Source: Saturnia japonica
Lineage: Eukaryota > Arthropoda > Insecta > Lepidoptera > Saturniidae
DNA: 64,000 bases
Direction of reading: 5' to 3'
Assembly (NCBI GenBank): GCA_033032175.1
Contig: CM065307.1
Span: 7,068,001-7,132,000, forward strand
Part shown: positions 24,335 through 34,835 of the stretch, piece by piece
Position numbering within the stretch: the stretch's first letter is position 1
Layout: each line of letters opens with the position of its first letter
Program-made: the position numbers and the translations under genes
Notes under the pieces: generated by a model
The model's database searches: none
What the model was told of the DNA's origin: nothing
The model's input: the letters and a program-made list of their open reading frames with translations, nothing else

Positions 24335-25247
24335 ATTTATATACTTTCGCCATTTTATAGGTAGTTTATTGATTCCATTGCTGAAAAAATTGTGGGAGCG
24401 AGAAACAATAAAATCTTTGAAGGTGGTTTGGACTGCCTAATTGGAATTGATTTTTTTCCTTGCAAGAAGTTGTCCAAATTCCGAGAAAAGTCTTAATTTG
24501 TTGCAGCAAGGTCCGAGGAGTATGGTGGGTGTAGGAGACATTCCAACCGCAGTTCCTCTAATTTAGCGAATCGTGAAGCAGCAGTGGGCTGGAGAGATTG
24601 ACTAGTCTCGGTTGTTTAACGGGTAGCTTTTCCATCATGGTTTATAATAGTTAACAATAACAGATTTGCCGCCATCGTCTGGCCAGAGCTTATCAAGCTG
24701 TAGTGTATGACACCAGCACTGGTCCACCAAACACTCACCAGTACCTTTTTCTGAGACAACTCTTGCTTGGGACAGTATTTGGCCAATTCTCCTGGGGTCA
24801 AACACTGTGATAAGCATTTCCGATTGTCGTAAAGGATCCATTTTAGACAAGTAACTCAAAAGACGATTCAAAATTCCCTTATTATTGTGACGGTTGAGTA
24901 ATGTTTGCATTGAGCGTGTTTGGTATGCTTCAGTCAATTCATGCAGTACCCATTTTTCCGTCTTTTTCACTTTTCCAATTTGTTTTTAGTGAATTAAAAT
25001 TGTTTTATCACTCACACCGAAGTCTGCCGCTAACACTGACGTGGTTTGCGATTGATCCGCCTCCGAGATCACCTTTAATTCTTCATTATCAACTAGGGTC
25101 TCCGGCCGTCCACGGGGCTTGTTTCGTAGGTCAAATATTCCAGAACGAAAACGTTGGAACCAAAAACCTACCTTGTTTTCTTTTACAGTACAGTTCTTCC
25201 CCATACACATAATTAATCCTCCGAGCTGTTTCTACGGTGGAACTCAT
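24335..25247 (-). pseudogene. Degenerate mariner transposase
   Basis: From the ATG at 25247 the minus strand reads MSSTVETARRINYVYGEE, followed by the HTH part (VGFWFQRFRSGIFDLRNKPR, then GVSDKTILIH). After a frame change it continues KWVLHELTEAYQTRSMQTLL, NRHNNKGIL, then VSVWWTSAGVIHYSLISSGQ in a shifted frame, and later HPPYSSDLA-like and LDNFLQGKK-like pieces down to about 24335. These are the landmarks of a mariner-family transposase. Stops and frame changes make it inactive. A deleted relative lies at 51480-51745. Confidence 0.85.
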
Positions 25248-25570
25248 ATTCTTAAATAACGCAATATTCTAAGTTTTCCATCAAAGAAAAATCAAGTGGT
25301 GCGAATACAAATAAATCACTGAATTCAAAACACAAATATACAAGCCTAAATTTGAAATAAATTTGAATTTGGAATTCCTAACCAAACGCCAGTTATTTGA
25401 TTTCAAAGTGGGCAGTTCATCTAAATGTCAATTTCATATGTCATATATGAATATTTCATATAATATTAGATAATAAAGATGAAATCCATCTTTTGTCCTA
25501 TTTCTACCTTTGCTATCTTCATCATTGCCCGCGTTTATTATAATTATAGGAAACGAACTGTAAGAATATG

Positions 25571-25730
25571 CCGACTAGATAAAATTACTCGTTTTCTTAT
25601 ATCCACCTCCTAGAAATTCTACTACTTGTTATAGACAGATCATCTCAATCGAGACTTACGCCGTTTTTTGCAGCATGTTTTTGTTGGGACTTCACTTCTT
25701 TTTTTAGTTTCTTATGAAGGTTTTAATTAA
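25571..25730 (+). repeat. Unclassified repeat R4, copy 1
   Basis: It shares ACTCGTTTTCTTATATCCAC, CTCCTA, ATCATCTCAATCGAGACTT, CCGTTTTTTGCAGCATGTT and TTGTTGGGA with 51845-51995, same strand. No ORF. Both copies lie within a few hundred bases of a mariner relic, but in different relative orientations. Confidence 0.7.
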
Positions 25731-26265
25731 TAAGGTATTGGAATTGAATTTAGTGCTCGTGTTCGACAGAAATGAATTTCACTAAATTTGCATTTTTTTT
25801 TATTATGGTTTACAGTTTGTATAAGCTCTTTGGGTTTCACATCATTTACCTACTCTAGATCTTAGATTTTTATGCACCATTATAGATCCGGATCTTCAAA
25901 AATCCGAACTTACATTCCCTTTATGTAGTGGGTATCAAAGCCTATTTCTGAGCCAAATTTGTCGAAGTATTGGAGAAGTACTACTTCTAATTTAATAATC
26001 ATGAATCAGTCAGTCACTAAATGCCAAAATTTCGTAACTTTGTACTACTGTAACTTTTAAATGAATGAAGCTACGCACTTGAATAAACTTGAAATTGTAA
26101 GATTCCTGTAAGTACTTCCAATATACAAAATTTCAGCCTTCAACAATAACCCTGTGCTGCTAGACAGAGGTTTGAAAATATACCGAAATACTTCCAGTAA
26201 AGATGGTACGTCAGTCTACATTGCGCTCGATTTGACTGAAGCACTGTCGTGCCCCCAGATACTAG
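25731..26265. other. Intergenic sequence, no gene seen
   Basis: Nothing recognised between R4 and the CR1-like fragment. Confidence 0.4.
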
Positions 26266-27545
26266 TTGATATTTGAGGCATGGGAGAAGTCGCAGGATGC
26301 AATCGGTGTATTCTGTGATCTTTCAAAAGCTTTCGACTGTGTTGATCACACTACGCTCATACTTAAGATGAAACATTATGGTGTTTGTGGACCTTCTCTA
26401 GACTTTCTGGAATCATATTTTACAGATCTAGCCCTAATGGTTAAGAACTGTGCTAACATTGTTCTTTTTGCAGACGATACTTCACTTATATTTCAAGTGA
26501 AAAGAAAAGATTTAGAACTTCGGCATGTAAATAATACTTTGTTTAAAATATCAGAATTATTTGCTTTAAATAATCTATTGTTGAATGCAAACAAAACAAA
26601 ATGTATCAGATTTGCCTTACCCAATGTACAACGTGTTGAAAGTAATATTAAGATAGAAGACATCATAGTAGGCATGGTTGATAATACTGTTTTCTTAGGC
26701 ATCACACTAGATGCAAAATTACAATGGGGTCCTCACATTAAAACCTTGGCAGGGAAATTAAGCTCCGCTGCATACGCAGTGCGTAAGATTCGCCAGTTAA
26801 CTGATATTGCGACTGCTAGGCTGGTCTACTTCGCTTACTTCCACAGTTTAATGTCCTATGGTATTTTACTGTGGGATTCAGCAGCCGAGGTAGAAACCAT
26901 ATTTGAATTACAAAAACGGGCAGTTCGAGCAATTTATGATATTTGACCACGCGAATCATTGAAGAATAAATTTCAAGAATTTGGTATCTTAACTTTGCCT
27001 TCCCAATACATCTTGGAAAATACATATAATGTATGTTCGGAAAAATGAAGGCAATTTTGAACTTGTTACTAACACACACAATTTCAATACTAGAAATAAA
27101 TATATAATAGTCATTCCATCTTTTAGACTTAGTAAAACAAATAAAAGTTTTTTAGGTAATTGTGTTAGGTTTTATAATAAACTTACTAAGCACATTAGCG
27201 ATTTGCCGGATAATAAGTTCAAGAATCATGTTAAGCAGGTTTTATTGTCAAAGGGGTATTATAGGGTTGCTGATTACGTGAATGATGGTGATTTTTGGAT
27301 GTGATTCTTTCTCTGTACATCTACTGGAAATGATAATAAATGTATATAATTAAATACTGTATAACCAGTAAAAAAAAAAAGAAAAGAATAAGATAAACCC
27401 GATCGAGTTTCTTGTCGGTTCTTCTCGATATCTGGGATGTTTTCCGAACCGGTGGTAGTGTTGTGACATTCATAAGTGCCTTCTTAGGGCCTAAATTGAA
27501 TAAAACATATTTTGATTTTTTTTAATTTTAATATTGTCTTCGTAG
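26266..27545 (+). mobile_element. CR1-type LINE, 5'-truncated and degenerate
   Basis: The plus strand encodes reverse-transcriptase palm motifs: AIGVFCDLSKAFDCVDH, then NIVLFADDTSLIF with the FADD catalytic pair, then ELQKRAVRAIYDI at 26946. The region between the two motifs is too short (LESYFTDLALMVKNC), so the segment with the usual GVPQGS motif is deleted. After a stop at 26946 the frame resumes (RESLKNKFQEFGILTLPSQY), then shifts to 27029-27304 (NTRNKYIIVIPSFRLSKTNK, ending DGDFWM). The 3' end has GATCGAGTTTCTTGTCGGTT and AGTGCCTTCTTAGGGCCTAA plus a TTTTGATTT tail. It is a pseudogene. CR1/jockey-superfamily clade is my best guess. Confidence 0.85.
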
Positions 27546-27953
27546 AGCCAAAAGTCGGTAAACCTCAAAAAGGCCACATGCAAATTAGTGATTTATATTG
27601 TTCGAGCGAAATATTACAAGTGGCAAGTTGAGTATATATTTCTTTCGAAAAATAAAAAGATACTATGGTGCTACTAACCTGCATTACCAGAAATATATAT
27701 ATTCCCATATTATTTTAATTAACGTTTAGTTACATCTTATATTACCACGTTTTATGTGTGGAGTTGATAACAATTTGCTCCTTTATATATTGTTTACTGA
27801 TACACAACACGCACCATTTACAGGGTAAGGTGGGTCATTAAACAAATTAAATAAAGTAAACAGAATTTATAATTTGTCATGTAGAAAAATATTATAATAA
27901 ATTCTAAATTATAATAATAAATTGAACATTATTACAAAGGTTTTTTAAACTTA
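27546..27953. other. 3' flank of gene D
   Basis: AT-rich, no ORF. I could not find a perfect AATAAA on the minus strand here. Confidence 0.4.
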
Positions 27954-29438
27954 TCATGAACACGGTACAGAATCTGTTTTTATAATTACTTTGATTTCTT
28001 GAGGCGGGTTGTCATCATCGCTTACTCCGGAATTATCTGTTGGAGAACTGTGTCCTCCTTGTCCATATGACACACCGTTATTGGGTGGCACTGGTATAGG
28101 ATAGGGAATGAAATGTGGCCCCCCACCATTATAGCCACCGTAACCACAATCTCCACCCCAGCAATTTCCACAACAACCACCGCTGTAATTATTACCACAA
28201 CCACTGCAGCATCCCCCTCTGCATCTCCCGCCACATCCTCCACCACACCCACCGCCACATCCACCACAACAACCCCCGCCACACCAACCGCCACACCCAC
28301 CACCACAACCACCACAACAACCACCTCCATTACCTCCACCGTAACAATTACCACCATACCCGCCGCAACTACCGCCATTCCCACCACAACCACCGTAGTC
28401 TCCATAACCTCCGCATCCTCCACCACATCCACCTCCATATCCACTGCCACCATTGTTCCAGCCGTAACCACCACCGCCCCGACCACCTCTTCTATTCCTC
28501 ATAGCAAATAGAAGGAAATACAATATATGTTGCATATAATCATCGTCATCATCATAACTTTCTATTATAATCGGTGGCATACCGCCTGGAAATCCCGGAT
28601 ATCCCTGATAGGGGAAAGGGAATCCATCAAAACCCGAATAATCAGGAACTTTAGGTGCCAGCGGTACTACTGGCGCGGGAATTTCGACGACAGGATCCGG
28701 CTGAAGCAAGGGCTTGATGATAGCGGGTATGATAAATTGCGCAACCGGTTGTATAATAGGGACCAATGCTGATGATTGGCACGGTATCGATGTTGCCGTT
28801 AACGTTGATATCGGTTGGGTTACGTATCCACCACATAGACCAAAGACTGCACGCGCCTGTAAAAAAACACAAAGATATAACTCTAAAAGAAATATCACAA
28901 AAATTATAGCAAAATTATTCTTAAATCATTGAGAAAAATAAACAGGAATTCATTGTTAATATCTACAATCTGATACGATTTTACTTTTGGTAAGTTAAGT
29001 TGTTTAAGGAAACATTATGTTTTTTTTAGTATTATCCACAACAATTCTTTGAACCTCATTAAAAAAATGATGCATGTCAGCTCGCGACTAGAGTTTACTC
29101 TTTAAGAACGATTGTCTTGAAATATATAATACAATAGGCTAAGTTAAATTTTTACAAATATTATTACTTCCGTGTACTAGTAAGATAAGTATATATGCAT
29201 ATACACGCGTTCTGTATAAGATATGTTAATATGTTGCGCGCAGGGTCAAAATAACGACATTACTTTTTGATTTTTCTCCCCATAAATTTTACGTACCGTG
29301 GATTGTATAGTAAAAACGATTCATAATGAGTAAACTCCAAAAAGGATGTATTGTACCTGATTATATGAATCAAAAGATAAAATCAACACCTACCTGTAAG
29401 ATAAAAAAGGTTATTGAATATATTAACCGGGTACACAT
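27954..29438 (-). CDS. Gene D: secreted Gly/Cys-rich protein with LPxLL-type core and PYPIP tail
   Basis: Exon 1 is 29438-29394 (MCTRLIYSITFFILQ) with donor GTAGGTG. Exon 2 is 28856-27954 after TTTTTTTACAG, reading ARAVFGLCGGY in phase 0. Total is about 315 residues. The N-terminal third is hydrophobic and Pro-rich (VPIIQPVAQFIIPAIIKPLL). Next come GMPPIIIES, an acidic run of five Asp, and the core HILYFLLFAMRNRR. About 110 residues of Gly/Cys repeats follow (GGGCCGGCGGGCGG type). The tail has FIPYPIPVPPNNG and ends PCS. The core and tail motifs match genes E, G and H. The many cysteines suggest a covalently cross-linked extracellular material. A methionine at 28898 could start the same frame, but it lies in intron sequence before a good acceptor. 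Confidence 0.9.
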
Positions 29439-29480
29439 TTTGACATCGTCGTATGCGAACAAATAAACCGTGTCAATCAT

Positions 29481-29487
29481 TTATATA
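29481..29487 (-). promoter_or_regulatory. TATA box of gene D
   Basis: TATATAA on the minus strand, 43-49 bp before the ATG of gene D. Confidence 0.65.
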
Positions 29488-29945
29488 CTGCCTATTTCAA
29501 AATCAAACTCGAGTAATTGGGTTATTATAGGTTATGTAATTAACTGTTTTAGAGGTTTTAAGCACGTAGTATTAAAATATATGTGTATACAGCTACATTC
29601 TGAAGTGATATTGTGTCGTCTGCATACGACTATTAATATTATTACTGTTCAATGTAAAGGTATATTGCGTGAAAATTTGCTACTTGTTGTAATTTCAGTT
29701 TATCGAAATAATTTTGTAATATGTAAATAATGCTACACAAATATGACAGTAATATTACTTTGTTTGATTCGTTTTGCGAATGATTTATATATATATGTAT
29801 ATATAAGTTAGGTGCAGTTTATGGCCATGTAAAAAATGTATTTATACGGCATATAAAATAAAACACTAATTTAGTATCAAATCTATTTTAATAATATTTT
29901 ATTATTTGTGTGTAAATATATTAATTTTACTAAGAACAAAAAAGT
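29488..29945. other. Spacer between genes D and E
   Basis: AT-rich. The minus-strand AATAAA at 29903-29898, about 45 bp after the stop of gene E, is its likely poly(A) signal. D and E are the closest pair in the cluster, about 0.5 kb apart. Confidence 0.55.
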
Positions 29946-30437
29946 CTATGTTATAATTTGACTATTTACAGGTATTGGTATAGGGTAAGGGATCGGTATG
30001 GTGTTGCTTCCACCACCGCAGCATCCACCGCAGCATCCTCCACAACATCCTCCGCAGCATCCTCCGCAGCATCCTCCGCAGCATCCTCCGCAGCATCCAC
30101 TTCCCCAACCAACTCCGTTACAACCGTATCCGCCTCCCCAATCGCCGCCTCCCCATCCACCCCAGTTGTCACATAGGAGAAGAAGTAGTAGCGGCAAAAT
30201 ACGCCCCCAACCGTTATCATTATCATTTGATTTAATAATTATCGGATAAGGCTGAGTTGGGCCATAGCCTGGAGGATACGGGCCAAAGTTTCCCGGAAAC
30301 TGGGCTTGAATTATTACCTGTCAATGAAATGCTAAAGAAAACATTTTTTTTATTGAAAATATTTATAATTTAATTAAAATTCTTACACTCATGTTACCAA
30401 AGAGTATCAGGCAGCCGATCCATAGCGCTGACGCCAT
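29946..30437 (-). CDS. Gene E: small secreted Cys/Gly-repeat protein with LPxLL core and PYPIP tail
   Basis: Exon 1 is 30437-30387 (MASALWIGCLILFGNMS) with donor GTAAGA. Exon 2 is 30317-29946 after TTGACAG, reading VIIQAQFPGNF in phase 0. Total is about 140 residues, with likely cleavage after IIQA. Order of parts: Pro/Gly/Tyr stretch (YPPGYGPTQPYPIII), Asp/Asn patch (KSNDNDN), core RILPLLLLLLC, Trp/Gly stretch (NWGGWGGGDWGGGYG), seven near-perfect CCGG tetrapeptides, then IPIPYPIPIPVNSQIIT at the very end. It is the most compact member with all the family parts. The CCGG tract is coded by a 12-bp DNA repeat and may vary in length between individuals. TATA box and AATAAA are present. Confidence 0.92.
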
Positions 30438-30471
30438 TGCACGAACTTTATTTGTATTTCTTACGTCCTCA

Positions 30472-30479
30472 CTTTTATA
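30472..30479 (-). promoter_or_regulatory. TATA box of gene E
   Basis: TATAAAAG on the minus strand, 35-42 bp before the ATG of gene E. Confidence 0.75.
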
Positions 30480-30837
30480 CAAACGTCTTACAGCTGTAAT
30501 ATGTTTAGAAATAACGTGTAAAGTATTTCTTTGTTTTATCAGATCTTGGATAAGTTTATAAAATTTTGCGATAACTTGTCACGTAAGTTTTTGTAATAAC
30601 CAGACCATAGTGACGGAATAATTTCTATTCAGTGTATTATATTATAAAATCATATCATTAAAAAAAATTAAGTCATTATCATTGTGTAATTATTATCTGT
30701 TGAGAAATATGTTAGACGTGTTTACAAAATTTTTGTTTGGTCGTTTTTATAAAACTGTAATAATGATAATAAATAAAACAAAGAAATTGTAACTTATATT
30801 TAAAAAAAAAATAATGAAAAAAATACCTATATAAAAT

Positions 30838-30905
30838 ACTAGCTGTGCCCCACGGTTTCACCCGTGTTAATTTTATCCTACAAACACCGCGCCGCCGCAA
30901 AATTT
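30838..30905 (+). repeat. Dispersed repeat R2, 5' fragment
   Basis: CTAGCTGTGCCCCACGGTTTC and ACCCGTGTTAATTTTATCCT match the start of the copy at 34477-34680. Only the first 70 bp are recognisable. Confidence 0.6.
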
Positions 30906-32361
30906 AACTTCATTTTTTTTTTAATGATAATGTAAGTTTTGTTTGCAAGGATTAATATGCCACGTATAAAAATAATGCTTATAAGTCACTATTCAACAAA
31001 TCTTTGTCACAAAATACCTTATCGTGGCTTAAGTACAAGAGATAGGCATATGCTATCGCTGAGGGCCCAATATTATTGTAGAACATTGTACTTCCGTATC
31101 ATTAACGATTACGCCAGCGCAAGCGGATAAATCAGTTCGGGAGAGCCTCGACTTCCGGCTTACGTAATAAAACTTATTATTTAAGGCTATCTGAGAGTTG
31201 CACCCTAATCTTCAGTAGCCTATACTATTCCTCGAGAGTCGGCTATCATATACAAAAATAATTTTTCGAATCCGACTGGTAGTTCCAGAGATTCGCGTGT
31301 TTAAACAAACAAACAAAAAAACTTTTCCGCTTTATTATATTTGTACTACCCGTGCGCGATAAGTTGAGCCAAGGGGGCGGTGACGCCACAGACGCATGGT
31401 TATACTGTGCACAAAAAAATATCACAAGTTTCCACCCGCGACTTCGTCTTTGCTACTTTTTTTAATGTAGTGAGTGTTGTACTCGGAACAACGCCGCCTT
31501 ATATTTAGAGCTATTACAAGCGTGCGAACTGAGTCATAAATATTTTTATCAGGCCTCTCGCTCGCACTTATAGGCCTTATGGAACTGCGCTGGACTCTGT
31601 GTAACAGTAAAATGGCTTTGTCAATAACATGTAATAAGGGAGAGGTTAAGAAAATAATGCAAAATATTATTTAGTTTTTCGTTTTCAAAAAAATCCAACA
31701 CTTTTAACACGAGATTTTTTACCTTTCATTATAATAATAAATTTAAAACATAAAATAACAATAAAATATAGCGGTAACTCTAATAACTATTAACGAAATA
31801 AGATTATAAAAACGGAGCGTGTCGTCGTTGCGTGACGTAAGCCAGTACGAGACTAAGATGTTAAAAAAAATGGCGTTGCCTACAGTACAACAATGGTGCT
31901 TGAGGGAAAGTTACAGGGTTAGCGGGCGGAGGGTTGCATTCGAGGCGAGTCTCAACTCATCGCGCATGGGTAGTATAGATATATAAACAAAAAGCTAGAT
32001 AATGACAATAAAATTTTATCACTAGTGTTGGTAAAAAATATGGATTCACAATTGATTAAATGACAGTTATTAGAACTATGTTCTATAATGAATATATGAA
32101 ATATATTATATTACAGGGTATTTTTTGTGATTATAAAGAAGATTTGCGCGAATTACCTTGTTTTAGTTGTCAAGTTAGTTTTTTCGATGTTGTCTTTCGA
32201 TTTGCTTACATAATATATTTCGTTACAAAATAACAATCAACAATTAATCGATTGTTATTGATTGTAAAAAAACCGATGTTTTATCAACACTAGTTATCAC
32301 AAATGTAATATACAAAATTATTTATTTCAGTTCAACTTATTTCTCCTTGTACAATAAATAA
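30906..32361. other. Intergenic sequence, no gene seen
   Basis: AT-rich with a GC-richer patch at 31810-31980 that contains no usable ORF. The minus-strand AATAAA at 32326-32321, 36 bp after the stop of gene I, is its likely poly(A) signal. Confidence 0.45.
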
Positions 32362-33932
32362 TTAACGTGTTAACAAAACAAGCAGTATGGGTAAAATACT
32401 ATGAAAAGGGTCGTTTTTCGGGGGGAGCGGCGGTCCGGGAATTCCAGCAGGACCGTACGGTGGCACAAATTGACCTCTACAGCCACCTGAGCAACCGCAG
32501 TATGACTCTGAAAGCTATTATAAAGAAAAATATCAATTATTATTATATATTATTATTATCAAATATGTAACTAATCAATTCTGATGAATGCGAACGTTTG
32601 AAATTAAAATACCTAAAACTATGTTAAATGCTAGACTAATTTATTTGTAGCTAGTGTCCGGGCGCGGCGCTTCGCTAGGCATAATTTTTCTTATATCGTT
32701 ATGTTTTAAAAAAAATGCGCTGTGTCCTCTTCTATGCCAAGAAAAGGTTCATTATTGACTTCTATGCTAATTTCATTCAAACAAACGTACTTGCATTTTT
32801 ATAATACATACATATTAAATCAGACATAATTAGATTAAAATTTGTTTCTTATTACTTTATATTATTTTATTAAACCGTTCCCCCTATATTGGCATCTATT
32901 TTTGCGGATTTATGATATGATTCGCTAGCGATTAACTATCGCTTCGATTGATGTTAATTGGTAATTTAGCTAAAAATTAATACACAAAACTTAGAAAGGC
33001 ACCTAACTCAAAACAAAAAAATACCTTATTAAATTAAGATAGCACTTGTGAACGTCAAAAGGTAAAAACACTAGGTAGTACTGGTTCAGAAAACATTCCA
33101 GTCACTGAGAACGACCGATAAGAAACTCAATCAGGTTTACCATTTATCTTTTTTTTCAACTGTACAAATCATATTAATAATTCAGTTGATGCATAGAGAT
33201 GAGAGTCCCTTTCAGAATCACTGTCATTCGCATAATGATCCATTCTATATTTTCACAGTAAACTCGGTACAGTTTTGACAGTAAAATCTGCTCCTTGAAC
33301 TCATTTTCTGGAAAATCACTAATGTACTTAAGAACCACAGCAGAACCTTATTACTCTTAAGTGTATCTACCGTAACACACAACTAGATGCAACGATTTTC
33401 AAATTGAGGATGGCAGTTAGCCAAGCGAGCACTAGATAATCTCTTATCCCCATGTTATGATTTCAATACGGTTTTCGTATTAGTCGCAATCGTAGGGTCG
33501 GGTCATTATATGGCTTGAAACCACGGTGATTCATTTAGTCCCCGAGAGCGCTATACCATTGAGCTACCACCATCGCTTCAAGAAATAATCAGAGTAAAAA
33601 CTTTAAATCAACGTTAGGAGCAAGTCGCTCCGGTCGCTTCAGGGTGGCCGGTGTAGGGCACTTCGGGATCAGACAATGCATACCTAACTATTTATTACGT
33701 AGTCCGACGTCGGTGGATCCTCTTTTTAAGACCGATGATGATTTTAAATTTTACTTATATTCAGATTAAACCAAATTACGTTAAAATAAAAACAATACTG
33801 TCCTTTTAACATGTCAAATCATTACTGATTAACGTAAATAAAATAAAAATAAAAATTCTCTATACTAAAATGTGAACTTACTGTTATGAAGACACTGAGA
33901 GTAAATAAAATAATCAAACGAACAGACACCAT
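32362..33932 (-). CDS. Gene I: 64-residue secreted mini-protein with LPxLL core
   Basis: This gene was found by motif reading and is split by an intron of about 1.4 kb. Exon 1 is 33932-33882 (MVSVRLIILFTLSVFIT) with donor GTAAGT. Exon 2 is 32505-32362: SYCGCSGGCRGQFVPPYGP, then a Pro/Gly stretch, NDPF, and the core HSILPILLVLLTR right at the stop. The core, Cys/Gly patch, signal exon and phase-0 intron tie it to the cluster, although here the Cys patch precedes the core. The frame needs the second of two adjacent acceptors (CTTTCAG and CAGAG). Using the first gives a different 47-residue frame with no family resemblance. The intron carries a CR1 tail and a SINE. TATA box and AATAAA are present. 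It could be a truncated but functional paralogue. Confidence 0.72.
33030..33325 (-). mobile_element. CR1-type LINE 3' end inside the intron of gene I
   Basis: The minus strand contains CCTGATTGAGTTTCTTATCG, CACTAGTGTTTT-like and TTGACGTTCACAAGTGCTA, parallel to the 3' end at 27400-27530. It also has a degraded ORF2 tail (ATTCTGAAAGGGACTCTC side). Same orientation as gene I, as in gene B. Confidence 0.65.
33400..33590 (-). mobile_element. tRNA-derived SINE, family S3
   Basis: Read on the minus strand from about 33585: GATGGTGGTAGCTCAATGG resembles a polymerase III A box (TGGTAGCTCAATGG). About 40 bases on, GTGGTTTCAAGCC resembles a decayed B box. There is no intact tRNA fold, so this is a SINE head or tRNA pseudogene rather than a tRNA gene. 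Confidence 0.55.
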
Positions 33933-33982
33933 TATGATTACAATAAATTAGGAATTGTGAATACTCGGCAAACGGACTTCGA

Positions 33983-33991
33983 TTTTATATA
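33983..33991 (-). promoter_or_regulatory. TATA box of gene I
   Basis: TATATAAAA on the minus strand, 51-59 bp before the ATG of gene I. A strong TATA here supports the short gene being real. Confidence 0.65.
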
Positions 33992-33999
33992 TCAAAACT

Positions 34000-34476
34000 G
34001 CTTTGTCTTGTTTTAGTCTTATGTTGGATGACTATTACCTACTTAATTGATAGATTCGTTTACGTCATAGAAAACTTATTACGTTTTAATTCATTACCGC
34101 GCAGGTGTTAGATCAAACAAAGTGTTAAATATTAGCCGATCATTATTATTTATTCTACAATTAATGTAAGTGGAATGACTAACAGATCGATTTACTTTTA
34201 AATAATAATTAATAAAATACTTATTTATAATGATTCGATAGACAAACTTTTAATGAATCATTTTAAAAAAAAATAAGTAATGGAAAGAAATTTAGGAAAT
34301 AGGTGACTAACTTTTATGTATTTATTAACACCACACAATAATTCAATTATCACTGCTTAATTATTATGGTCATTTCCAAAACTTACTTCTCTGTTTTGAT
34401 CATTTCTCGATTCATATTTCGTTGCTTGGATTCAAACTTATTAGTTATTTTGATAAATAAATAAATTATTCTATGA
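34000..34476. other. Upstream region of gene I
   Basis: AT-rich, no gene. Confidence 0.4.
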
Positions 34477-34680
34477 CTAGCTGTGCCCCGCGGTTTCACC
34501 CCCGTATAATTAAATAGATACCTTTTAAAAAAACCTTAAAAGATGTATATGTGTTAATACAGAATATTAGCTACCTTCATAACAAATTTCATCAAAATTG
34601 GTCTAGCCGTTTGAGCGTGAAGAAGTAACGAACATATAAACACACTCACTTACTTTCACCTTTATAATATTAGTAGGATA
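34477..34680 (+). repeat. Dispersed repeat R2
   Basis: Starts CTAGCTGTGCCCCGCGGTTTC and ends TTTATAATATTAGTAGGAT, with ACAAATTTCATCAAAATTGG and AGCCGTTTGAGCG between. This is a very common insect repeat layout, often linked to RTE LINE ends, but no ORF remains. Confidence 0.65.
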
Positions 34681-34835
34681 TGCCTTATCCTAAATAATCC
34701 TCGTTGTAATATTAATTCCAATCTATATTACAATTAATTAAAAATAATATAAGGCGTTAGTAATATTTAATAAACCAAATTACATAAGTTAATAAATAGA
34801 ATAACTTAAATTAAAGTATAAAATTAATTATAATA
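34681..34835. other. 3' flank of gene F
   Basis: AT-rich. The minus-strand ATTAAA at 34771-34766, about 65 bp after the stop of gene F, is the candidate poly(A) signal. Confidence 0.45.

Noticed and set aside
28022..28511. Thr/Ser-rich, His-rich and Val-rich ORFs in three other frames
   Set aside because: They are other-frame readings of the Gly/Cys repeat of gene D; repeat DNA keeps all frames open.
28857..28898. Start of gene D at the methionine at 28898
   Set aside because: That stretch is intron ending in a good acceptor (TTTTTTTACAG); the upstream exon with TATA box gives a better signal peptide.
29958..30249. Ser/Ala-rich and Pro/His/Gln-rich ORFs opposite gene E
   Set aside because: Antisense of the CCGG repeat; gene E has signal exon, splice sites, TATA box and poly(A) signal.
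33520..33590. Functional tRNA gene
   Set aside because: A-box and B-box-like words are present but the B box is decayed and no cloverleaf could be drawn; a SINE head fits better.
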